From NCBI GenBank assembly GCA_030586765.1, contig JAUQZZ010000015.1:1-20408 (forward strand): 20,408 nt of DNA, read 5' to 3'. Within the stretch, counting starts at the first letter, position 1. Each line of letters opens with the position of its first letter. The notes beneath the pieces were generated by a model. It had not been told where the DNA came from and did no database searches. It worked only from the letters and a program-made list of their open reading frames with translations. This DNA is from Candidatus Brocadiales bacterium. Its GTDB lineage: Bacteria > Planctomycetota > Brocadiia > Brocadiales > Bathyanammoxibiaceae. Shown here piece after piece: positions 1 to 6,278 of the stretch. The position numbers were made by a program, and so were the translations under genes.

Positions 1-47
1 GGAGAAAGGTCTACTCGATTTAAGAAGGAGGGTCTTAAAGGCCCTTT

Positions 48-761
48 CTACATGCCAGCTAGGTGAAAGAAATTCCTGTAGAACCTCTCCGCCTGCTCAT
101 TATAGGCCTGGGCGCAGGCCGCACTCTCCCAGAGCATCTCCTCTGGGTCCACCGTCCCCTTCAAGGACTCAAGCTCCCCTTTATAGGCCTCTATCCACTG
201 GGCTATCATGGCCTGGGTAACCTCCAGGTGGAACTGTAGGGCATAGGCACTGTCTCCATATCGAAAAGCCTGGTGTGGGCAGAGGGGTGACTGGGCCAAC
301 CACTTCCCTTCCTTAGGTACATCAAAGGTGTCGCCATGCCACTGGAAGACAATAAGCTGCCGTGGTAGTCCCTGAAAGAGCGGGTCCTTTGAGCCCTCCT
401 CGGTGAGGGAAATCTCGTACCAGCCTATCTCCTTTGTGGGGGCCTTCTTCACCTGTGCCCCTGCGGCCTTGGCAATGAGCTGGGCACCAAGGCAGACGCC
501 TAAAAGAGGTACTCCTTTCTTAAGGGCCTTTTTCAGAAAGTCGTCCTCCCACCTCAGGAAGTGGTAGCGCTCCTCCTCGTAGACGTTCATGGGCCCTCCC
601 AGGGATACTATTGACGAGTAATCCTGGGGTTCTTTCAGTCCGCTTGAGGCAGACTGAAAGAGGCTGGCGATGAGGTAGGGTATATGGTTCTTTTTCAGGA
701 AATCCTCTAAGGTGCCTGGGCCTTCTATGTCTATATGTTGCAGGATGAGAACTGGTTTCAT
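48..761 (-). CDS. Class I glutamine amidotransferase (GMP-synthase-like GATase1 domain)
   Basis: The protein is a stand-alone GATase1 domain of about 237 aa. Such domains hydrolyse glutamine to ammonia or act on related gamma-glutamyl substrates in the cytoplasm. The nucleophile elbow GVCLGAQ carries C90, and LQFHLEV supplies H178 and E180, so the Cys-His-Glu triad is complete. The oxyanion-type motif SLGGPMNV is at about 53-60. There is no synthetase domain, so it is not GuaA itself; the true substrate is unknown. I chose ATG at 761 because relatives begin near this residue. A GTG at 767 in the same frame has a better-spaced AAGG and may be the real start. The gene starts 22 bases beyond the T-tract of the upstream terminator, so it needs its own promoter or read-through; I saw no convincing promoter. 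Family assignment is firm, role is not. Confidence 0.88.
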   Translation of the reverse strand: MKPVLILQHIDIEGPGTLEDFLKKNHIPYLIASLFQSASSGLKEPQDYSSIVSLGGPMNVYEEERYHFLRWEDDFLKKALKKGVPLLGVCLGAQLIAKAAGAQVKKAPTKEIGWYEISLTEEGSKDPLFQGLPRQLIVFQWHGDTFDVPKEGKWLAQSPLCPHQAFRYGDSAYALQFHLEVTQAMIAQWIEAYKGELESLKGTVDPEEMLWESAACAQAYNEQAERFYRNFFHLAGM

Positions 762-782
762 TGACACCCGCTAGCCTTAATT

Positions 783-811
783 AAATAAAAACGTCGGAGT
801 AAACTCCGACG
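783..811 (-). terminator. Rho-independent terminator of the thiC operon
   Basis: On the minus strand an 8-bp perfect stem CGTCGGAG/CTCCGACG (792-799 with 804-811, loop of 4) is followed at once by TTTTTATTTAA. This is a classical intrinsic terminator reading leftward, about 140 bases after the thiC stop. The plus-strand side lacks a T-tract, so it is unidirectional. It may also belong to a family of dispersed palindromes, since the neighbouring hairpin shares its TGTAG flank. Confidence 0.75.
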
Positions 812-845
812 CTACATTAATACTGTATCAGTGAGGAGAATTATG

Positions 846-889
846 GTTGCCCCATTTATGGGCATCGTTGGCTCTATAAATCGAGCAAC
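846..889. repeat. Nested imperfect palindromes in the thiC 3' region
   Basis: GTTGCCCCATTTAT (846-859) and ATAAATCGAGCAAC (876-889) are inverted repeats matching at 12 of 14 positions. A second stem, GTTGgCTC (867-874) with GAGCAAC (883-889), is seven pairs with one bulged base. A short TGCCC/GGGCA stem lies in the left half. On the minus strand this element begins TGTAG and has a TTTAT loop, as does the terminator hairpin (TGTAG, TTTA loop). This suggests both derive from one family of palindromic repeats. Function is unknown. Confidence 0.5.
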
Positions 890-948
890 TACATCTTTTA
901 CATAAGAACTATTCTATGTCTATGTGCTGGGGGATTAATACAGGTGCC

Positions 949-2223
949 TTAGGTGCCATCAGCCACTTTGAAGACGCAGTACTGCCCGCACATGGAACAG
1001 ACATTGTCAGTGGAGGGCCTAGATTCCCTGAAGCTCTTAGCCTTTTCCCTGTCTATGCAGGTGGCGAACTGTCCCTCCCAGTCCCGCTTTCTCCTCATCT
1101 GGGACATGGTCTTGTCCCACTCCCAGGCGGATTTTATTCCCTTGGCTATATCTGCGGCATGGGCAGCGATTCTAGAGGCCATGACCCCGTCCCAGACGTC
1201 CTGGACCCTGGGGAGGCTAAGATGCTCGGAGGGCGTAACGTAGCAGAGGAAATCAGCCCCGGCTGCAGCGGCCAAGGCCCCGCCTATAGCAGAAGTGATA
1301 TGGTCATAACCAGGGGCCACATCCGTAACAAGAGGCCCCAGGACATAAAAAGGTGCACCTCGGCAGAGCTCCTTCTGGAGCTGAACCTGGGCGGCAATCT
1401 GGTGCATGGGCACATGACCAGGACCCTCGATAATCACCTGGACGCCCTTATCCCAGGCCCTCTGGGCCAGTTCTGCCAGGACATTAAGCTCATAGACCTG
1501 CACCCTGTCAAAGGCGTCAGCCAGGGCACCTGGCCTCATGGCATCTCCCAGGCTCAGGGTAACGTCATACTCCCTGGCCATAGAGAGGATTTCATCAAAG
1601 TTTTCATAAAGGGGGTTTTCGCATCCGTGCACACTCATCCACTCTACCAGAAATACCCCGCCACGGCTCACTACGCCACATACCCTCTGGGACTCCTTAA
1701 GGAGCTTTAACACCCCACGGGTGGCCCCGCAGTGGACAGTTACAAAATCTACCCCATCCTCGCAGTGTCTCCTTATCGCCCCCAGCATATCCCTGGCCTT
1801 CATACCTCTGGTGGCGGAGTGCCCCTTCCTGCTGGCCTCTACCACTGCCTCATATATAGGCACACTCCCCAGGGTGATGGTGGCCTCTTCCATTATCCTC
1901 CTGCGCACCTCCCGCAGGTCTCCACCTGTGCTCAGGTCCATCACCGCATCAGCTCCAGCCTTCTCAGCCGCCCTTAGTTTATCCAGTTCCTCCTCTACAG
2001 AGGTATAATCCACAGAGGTGCCTATATTGGCATTGACCTTGGTCCTGAGGCCCTGACCTATGCCACAGACCCTCTTGGCCCTCCTCAGGCGGTTAAAGGG
2101 GATTACTACCTTGCCCTGGGCAATACGCTCTCTGAGCGCCTGCGGGTCACAGCCCTCTTCTTGAGCCACCCGCCTCATCTCCTCTGTTATTACCCCCTCC
2201 CTCGCTCTTAGCAGTTGCGTCAT
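949..2223 (-). CDS. thiC: Phosphomethylpyrimidine synthase ThiC
   Basis: ThiC is the radical-SAM enzyme that converts 5-aminoimidazole ribotide to HMP-phosphate, the pyrimidine half of thiamine. The 424-aa length matches the short form that lacks the N-terminal domain of the roughly 630-aa E. coli enzyme. The core is unmistakable, with NANIGTS near 65, the EGPGHVPM block in the middle and a C-terminal cluster motif C409-x2-C412-x3-C416. The E. coli type has CX2CX4C; the X3 spacing appears, from memory, in the short archaeal/clostridial group. The ATG at 2223 overlaps the end of the upstream pseudouridine synthase gene (ATGA type), so translation is coupled. No TPP riboswitch lies directly upstream, which is unusual for thiC. 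Transcription should end at 783-811. The product would supply the TPP cofactor needed by the E1 enzymes at the right end of the window. Confidence 0.96.
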   Translation of the reverse strand: MTQLLRAREGVITEEMRRVAQEEGCDPQALRERIAQGKVVIPFNRLRRAKRVCGIGQGLRTKVNANIGTSVDYTSVEEELDKLRAAEKAGADAVMDLSTGGDLREVRRRIMEEATITLGSVPIYEAVVEASRKGHSATRGMKARDMLGAIRRHCEDGVDFVTVHCGATRGVLKLLKESQRVCGVVSRGGVFLVEWMSVHGCENPLYENFDEILSMAREYDVTLSLGDAMRPGALADAFDRVQVYELNVLAELAQRAWDKGVQVIIEGPGHVPMHQIAAQVQLQKELCRGAPFYVLGPLVTDVAPGYDHITSAIGGALAAAAGADFLCYVTPSEHLSLPRVQDVWDGVMASRIAAHAADIAKGIKSAWEWDKTMSQMRRKRDWEGQFATCIDREKAKSFRESRPSTDNVCSMCGQYCVFKVADGT

Positions 2224-2963
2224 ATCTCCCCTCTTATGGGTATGGAACCCTTCTCCATTATAGAGTAGAACCTGGCCACCTCACTCTGGGTAAGGCGACG
2301 GAAGCGTCCCAGCTTCAGGCTGGGGTCAAAGAGCCACCCTATCCTTGTCCTCCTCAGGGAGCGCACCTTATAGCCCAGTCGGGTCAGTATCCTTCGAACC
2401 TCACGATTGCGACCTTCCCTCAGGGTTATCTCCAGGAGGGTGTTATTACCTCCCCTGCGGAGCACCCTGACCCTGGTAGCCCTGGTCTTTCCTTCAGAAA
2501 GCCAGATGCCCCTTTCCAGTGCCTCGACGTCTTTCTCGTGGAGTCTTCGGCCTACCTCCACCAAATAGGTCTTGGGCACCCCGTATCTTGGGTGAGAGAG
2601 GGCGTTGGCCAGAAGGCCGTCATTGGTGAGGATTATAAGCCCCTCACTATCCACATCCAGTCGCCCCACAGTATAAACCCTTTGGGTTATACCCTGAAGG
2701 AGGTCTATGGCCCTGGGCCTACCCAGTTCATCACGACTGGTACACACAAAACCCTTGGGCTTATTGAGGAGATAATACACCTTCCGCTCCTCTTTGATGG
2801 GAATACCGTCGCAGCATATCTTCCTCTTCTCTGGGTCTACAGAGATACCTAACTCCCTCACCACCTTACCATCCACTGTGATGTGGCCGGCAGTAATAAG
2901 CATCTCGCATTTCCTACGGGAGCCTATGCCCGCCTGAGCCAGTATCTTTTGAAGCCTCTCCAT
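2220..2963 (-). CDS. rluB: rRNA pseudouridine synthase, RluB/RsuA family
   Basis: The enzyme isomerises a specific uridine in rRNA to pseudouridine. The N-terminal S4 RNA-binding domain covers about residues 1-60 (ERLQKILAQAGIGSRR, then the HITVDGK turn). The catalytic domain contains GRLDVDSEGL with D103 as the catalytic aspartate, and LREGRNREVRRI near 185, typical of the RluB/RsuA/RluE/RluF branch. Length of 247 aa is normal for RluB-like proteins outside enterobacteria. The family match is certain; the exact target (23S rRNA for RluB against 16S for RsuA) is inferred. The gene lies 17 bases after manA and overlaps the thiC start by four bases, so it sits inside the same transcript. Confidence 0.92.
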   Translation of the reverse strand: MERLQKILAQAGIGSRRKCEMLITAGHITVDGKVVRELGISVDPEKRKICCDGIPIKEERKVYYLLNKPKGFVCTSRDELGRPRAIDLLQGITQRVYTVGRLDVDSEGLIILTNDGLLANALSHPRYGVPKTYLVEVGRRLHEKDVEALERGIWLSEGKTRATRVRVLRRGGNNTLLEITLREGRNREVRRILTRLGYKVRSLRRTRIGWLFDPSLKLGRFRRLTQSEVARFYSIMEKGSIPIRGEI

Positions 2964-2980
2964 ATATGATATGTAAACAC

Positions 2981-3967
2981 CTACCTAGCCCTGGGGAGGC
3001 TTGCCCTCACTACCTTGCACCTTTCTCTGGGAGAAATGCTGTAGCCCTGGAGTTTGGCAGGGATAAGGAGGGACTCCCCGGGAGAGACCTCCAGGTTGCC
3101 TTCCTCCCCATAATATATCCCGGCCTTTCCTTCGATAATGGTGATGATGTCAAAGGTATAAAGTCCTCTAATCTCATGAGGCTGGCTTAAATCCCAGAGT
3201 TCCATAATAAACTTCTCACAATCTACTAACAGCTCCCCTTTCTGGGGCTGGGGGCTGAGCAGGACTGGACGCACCCTGTCTTCAGAGGGTGAGAAGTCTA
3301 TCACCTCTAGGGCCTTCCTTTGGTGCAACTCCCTGGGCCTGCCCCAGTCATACACCCTGTAGGTGAGGTCTGAGTTCTGCTGAACCTCTAAGAGCACTAT
3401 CCCAGCCCCTACGGCATGCAAAGTACCAGGGGGTATAAAAAGCGCATCACCAGAACAAACAGGCAGAAAATTAAGACACTCCTCTAGCCTGCCGCTCTCC
3501 AGGGCCTCTAAGAATCCCTCCCTGGTAGTACCTTCTCTTGCACCCCTTATGACCCAGGCCCCGGGCTCTGCTTCTATGATATACCATGCCTCCGTTTTTC
3601 CCCATTCCCGGGGTGATTCGTGAGAGCTAGCATAGGAGTCGTCAGGATGCACCTGCAGAGACAGCCTCTCTGCTGTGTCGATAAACTTAATAAGCAAAGG
3701 AAACCTCTTGAGACCATCGTAGCCCACCGAGTCACCCAGAACCTCTGCCCTTCTTTCCTCAAGAAGTTGGCGTAGACTTACACCTTTATAGGTACCATTA
3801 GCCACAAGAGTATTATCGTTGCCAAGGGCGGCAATCTCCCAGGACTCGCCTATCTTCTCCCCTGATGGTATATCCTTTCCAAAGATAGACCTGAGTCTTT
3901 CACCACCCCAAGGGGTCCTCTTGTAGATACTCTTAAACTTCAAGGGATAAAGACCATTCTTTCCCAT
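2981..3967 (-). CDS. manA: Class I mannose-6-phosphate isomerase
   Basis: This zinc enzyme interconverts mannose-6-phosphate and fructose-6-phosphate and feeds GDP-mannose synthesis or mannose use. Numbered from ATG 3967 (328 aa), the zinc ligands are Q105 and H107 in LQVHPDD, E126 in GKTEAWY, and H184 in PPGTLHAVGAG. The TYRVYDWGR motif at 202-210 carries the conserved active-site arginine, R204. Its length fits the short bacterial type I enzyme (about 315-330 aa). Two ATGs compete: 3973 has AGG directly against it, whereas 3967 has AGGA about five bases upstream, so I prefer 3967. It lies in a leftward operon between the tRNA-binding protein and the pseudouridine synthase; these neighbours share no pathway. 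Confidence 0.94.
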   Translation of the reverse strand: MGKNGLYPLKFKSIYKRTPWGGERLRSIFGKDIPSGEKIGESWEIAALGNDNTLVANGTYKGVSLRQLLEERRAEVLGDSVGYDGLKRFPLLIKFIDTAERLSLQVHPDDSYASSHESPREWGKTEAWYIIEAEPGAWVIRGAREGTTREGFLEALESGRLEECLNFLPVCSGDALFIPPGTLHAVGAGIVLLEVQQNSDLTYRVYDWGRPRELHQRKALEVIDFSPSEDRVRPVLLSPQPQKGELLVDCEKFIMELWDLSQPHEIRGLYTFDIITIIEGKAGIYYGEEGNLEVSPGESLLIPAKLQGYSISPRERCKVVRASLPRAR

Positions 3968-3985
3968 GCTCATCCTGAAGGCTGT

Positions 3986-4336
3986 TTAAAACAATCCTTT
4001 AGTTGCATCCCTATCGTATAATAGCCCCTGGCTTGACGTCCTTCTCTGTGGTGAGGATGACCACCTTGTCACCATCCTGGGCAGCAAGGAGCATGCCCTG
4101 GCTTTCCACCCCCTGAGGAGAACAGGAGCCAGGTTGTTAACAATAATAATCTTCTTCCCTACCAATTCTTCAGGCCGGTAGTGGCCCTTTATGCCTGCCA
4201 CTAGCTGCCTCCCCTCTACACCGTCACCAGCATCTATCTTAAGGATAAGAAGCTTCTGGGCCTGGGGATGGTCTTCGACAGACTTAACCTCTGCCACCCG
4301 TAGCTCTATGCGGCGGAAATCCTCTATAGTAATCAT
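3986..4336 (-). CDS. MetRS C-terminal-like tRNA-binding protein, frameshifted near the end
   Basis: The protein begins ITIEDFRRIELRVAEV and continues with QLVAGIKGHY and LVGKKIIIVNNLAPV, the OB-fold tRNA-binding domain found at the C terminus of methionyl-tRNA synthetase and as free MetRS-beta or CsaA-like proteins. After residue 74 the frame turns to nonsense. Adding one C to the run CCCCC at 4109-4113 restores VESQGMLLAAQDGDKV and ends at GAIIR with a stop at 4011-4013, giving the expected 108 aa. As written the ORF runs on to 3986. ATG 4336 is chosen because AAGGGGA precedes it; the upstream extension to 4441 is not needed. Whether the lost base is real or an assembly error in a homopolymer cannot be told here. 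It is the first gene of the leftward operon. Confidence 0.85.
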   Translation of the reverse strand: MITIEDFRRIELRVAEVKSVEDHPQAQKLLILKIDAGDGVEGRQLVAGIKGHYRPEELVGKKIIIVNNLAPVLLRGWKARACSLLPRMVTRWSSSPQRRTSSQGLLYDRDATKGLF

Positions 4337-4358
4337 GCGAAATCCCCTTAAAAAACAA

Positions 4359-4387
4359 ATTTTAACAGAAGCCTTTTGGTGTAACAA
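4359..4387 (-). promoter_or_regulatory. Candidate sigma70 promoter for the leftward operon
   Basis: On the minus strand, TTGTTA (4382-4387) is followed after exactly 17 bases by TAAAAT (4359-4364), matching the consensus at 4/6 and 5/6 positions. Transcription would start near 4352, leaving a short leader with AAGGGGA before ATG 4336. No CTGAGA/ACCC-type thi-box structure is present between promoter and gene. Confidence 0.45.
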
Positions 4388-4434
4388 GTAAAAAGCATGG
4401 GCCAATAGGCCTGTCTCAGAGGGAGTATTTCTCC

Positions 4435-4463
4435 TTGACAATAAATCTGCAACTCGTTAAAAT
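4435..4463 (+). promoter_or_regulatory. Near-consensus sigma70 promoter of the metal-efflux locus
   Basis: TTGACA at 4435-4440 and TAAAAT at 4458-4463 are separated by 17 bases, giving 11 of 12 consensus positions at ideal spacing. Transcription should begin near 4470. A longer reading frame could start at the TTG of this -35 box, but that TTG would lie upstream of the transcript, so the downstream gene must start later (GTG 4513). Confidence 0.72.
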
Positions 4464-4512
4464 ATTTACATTAAACCTCTTATTAGGTATTAGAGGTAGA
4501 AAGAAGGCTAAA

Positions 4513-4860
4513 GTGAAGACTCTAGGGTCCTCAAAATATCTTGGAGTAGTGGGGTTAGTACTGGCGGTTAGCATACTCTTTATCACCCTGCCAGAGGTGG
4601 CGATGCCCCTGGAAGGGACTTTGTGCCTGGACCCCTATACGCAGAACCCCTGTGCGGACCATCACTGCCCCATGGATAACTCTCAACCTGTCCACCACTG
4701 CCCTCTTTGCTGTAGTCTGTCTCACCATTTTAACAGCGAGCCCTATCAAGGGCTTGTCTTACCCCTTACCTCAAATGGGGTGGCAGCGGTCGTTAACAGA
4801 ACCTTCCTAAATGACCTTCTGGCAGAGACCATCTTCCACCCTCCCGAGATATCCGCCTAA
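4513..4860 (+). CDS. Small exported Cys/His-rich protein, putative metal binder
   Basis: I do not recognise a named family. From GTG 4513, which has AGAAGG five bases upstream, the protein is 115 aa. It has a signal peptide (about residues 1-31, hydrophobic core GVVGLVLAVSILFITL), then a cluster of six cysteines (C38, C47, C52, C63, C66, C67) and paired histidines (H50-H51, H61-H62, H71-H72), including HHCPLCCSLSHH. The C terminus ends FHPPEISA. Small secreted proteins with a CPxC core and a Pro-Pro tail, some grouped as DUF2946, are known beside metal efflux operons, so a periplasmic metal-binding or sensing role is a reasonable inference. It lies 125 bases before the efflux channel gene on the same strand and behind a strong promoter. 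The coding call rests on promoter, ribosome site, signal peptide and context. Confidence 0.72.
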   Translation: MKTLGSSKYLGVVGLVLAVSILFITLPEVAMPLEGTLCLDPYTQNPCADHHCPMDNSQPVHHCPLCCSLSHHFNSEPYQGLVLPLTSNGVAAVVNRTFLNDLLAETIFHPPEISA

Positions 4861-4905
4861 GAAAAGCTGTCTACGCTCCTATCAGAACAATTCTTACAGT
4901 ACTGG

Positions 4906-4936
4906 TTGCCTATACCTTCTTAGAGGCAGTATAGGC
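4906..4936 (+). promoter_or_regulatory. Inverted repeat overlapping a possible regulated promoter
   Basis: GCCTATAC (4908-4915) and GTATAGGC (4929-4936) form a perfect 8-bp dyad with half-sites 21 bp apart, two turns of the helix. A weak promoter, TTGCCT (4906-4911), 18-base spacer, TATAGG (4930-4935), is centred within about two bases of the dyad centre. This layout recalls MerR-type operators (CueR, ZntR). It lies 50 bases before the channel gene start. No regulator gene is in the window, so this is inference. Confidence 0.4.
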
Positions 4937-4985
4937 TTATTGTCCTCCTTAATTCATTACTCAAATTCTTTACAGGAGGGGAAAA

Positions 4986-6269
4986 GTGTCAAGGCAGGCA
5001 TGTTGTAGACTTATTTCCTTGTTGACATTGTTTTTTATGAGCCTTTTGTATGCCCCAGAGATTCTGGCCCAACAGGCCCTGAACCTTGTTGGTACAGGGC
5101 AGGCCGTTACCCTGGAAGAGGCCATCGGCATAGCCCTGGAAAATAATAGAGACCTGGCGGCCTTTAGAAAGAGATTGGAGGAAGCAAGAGGCGATTTGAC
5201 AAAGGCCTCCTTAATCCTTCCCTCTAATCCTAAGCTAGAAAGCCAGATGGATAATAGGCATTCCACCAGGGAAAACGAGACGCATACCGACTATACGGTA
5301 GGCCTATCCCAAGAGGTGCGCATCGCTGGCCAGAGGGGAAAGGCCATCTCCGTGGCCGAGAAGGGCCTAGAGAAAGTAAAGGCAGAGATAGATACCCTGG
5401 AGTGGACTATTACCTCCAGGGTCAAGGGCAATTTCTATGAGGTGCTTGCCTTAAAAAAGGTCCTGGAACTCAGGGAGCTTATACAAGGGCTCTTTGAAAA
5501 GCTCACCAAGGCCCTGCGAACCAAATACGATGCCGGTGCAGCCACTATCCTGGAGCTCAATAGCACAGAGATACAGTATGTAAGGGCCAAAAAGGAATAC
5601 CTTGATGCCAGGGGCAGATACCTGGCAAGCCTGTTAAATCTAAAGCTCCTCCTGGGACTTCCCCAGGACTCCCCCATCGAGGCAAAAGGGGAGCTAAAGT
5701 ATAGGAAGATCCAAACAGACCTATCTGGGTTGATGGAAAAGGCCCTGAAGTTCAGGCCAGACCTCAAGGCCCTGGAGCTGGAGGAAGAAAGGGCCAGCCG
5801 TGAGGTATCGCTGATAAAGTCCCAGAGGATACCCAACCCCGTCCTCTCTGGCTTCTTCGGAAGAGACGAGGGTTCTGATAGAATAGCAGGTGGGGCAATA
5901 TCCATACCCCTTCCCCTAATAGACAGAAAGCAGGGGGAACTGCAGAAGGCCAACGCTATCAGGGATGCTGCCAGGATAAACATAGAAGGCAGGACCCTCC
6001 AGATACATAAGGAACTGGAGAGCGCCTACCAGGTCTTCCTCTCCTCTGAGAAGGGCCTGGAGGTCTATGAAGAGATACTCTCAGAACTGGAAGACAGTCT
6101 CCAGCTTAATGAGCTCACCTATCTAGAAGGGAAGACAAGTTTTGTTGAGTTCTTACTCTTGCAAAATAATCTTCTGGAATCAAAGGCCTCTTACCTGGAG
6201 GCCCTTCTTGGCTACTACCAGGCCCTGGTGGAATTAGAAAGGGTGTCCTTTAAGAGCCTGATAGAATAG
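4986..6269 (+). CDS. Outer-membrane efflux channel, TolC/CzcC family
   Basis: This is the outer-membrane channel of a tripartite metal efflux pump. The GTG start at 4986 has an excellent AGGAGGGG site four bases upstream. A signal peptide ends near ILA-QQ (about residue 28). The start of the mature domain, VTLEEAIGIALENNRDL, is the hallmark of the first OEP domain, and a second OEP half follows (ALKFRPDLKALELEEERA at about 253-270). Between them and at the C terminus are long helical, Ala/Leu/Glu-rich stretches that build the periplasmic tunnel. The 427-aa length matches CzcC/CusC relatives. No lipobox cysteine is evident at the cleavage site, unlike CusC. The adaptor gene starts nine bases downstream, so the two are co-transcribed. 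Confidence 0.93.
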   Translation: MSRQACCRLISLLTLFFMSLLYAPEILAQQALNLVGTGQAVTLEEAIGIALENNRDLAAFRKRLEEARGDLTKASLILPSNPKLESQMDNRHSTRENETHTDYTVGLSQEVRIAGQRGKAISVAEKGLEKVKAEIDTLEWTITSRVKGNFYEVLALKKVLELRELIQGLFEKLTKALRTKYDAGAATILELNSTEIQYVRAKKEYLDARGRYLASLLNLKLLLGLPQDSPIEAKGELKYRKIQTDLSGLMEKALKFRPDLKALELEEERASREVSLIKSQRIPNPVLSGFFGRDEGSDRIAGGAISIPLPLIDRKQGELQKANAIRDAARINIEGRTLQIHKELESAYQVFLSSEKGLEVYEEILSELEDSLQLNELTYLEGKTSFVEFLLLQNNLLESKASYLEALLGYYQALVELERVSFKSLIE

Positions 6270-6278
6270 GAGTATTGT

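Noticed and set aside
916..1710. Long plus-strand open frame of 264 codons opposite thiC
   Set aside because: It is the reverse shadow of thiC, whose protein is unmistakable. The plus frame has no recognisable domain.
4388..4434. CTGAGA on the minus strand upstream of the leftward operon, recalling the TPP riboswitch core
   Set aside because: The partner elements of the thi-box (GGGGxxxCC stem and ACC-rich second arm) are absent, and the site lies upstream of the predicted transcript start.
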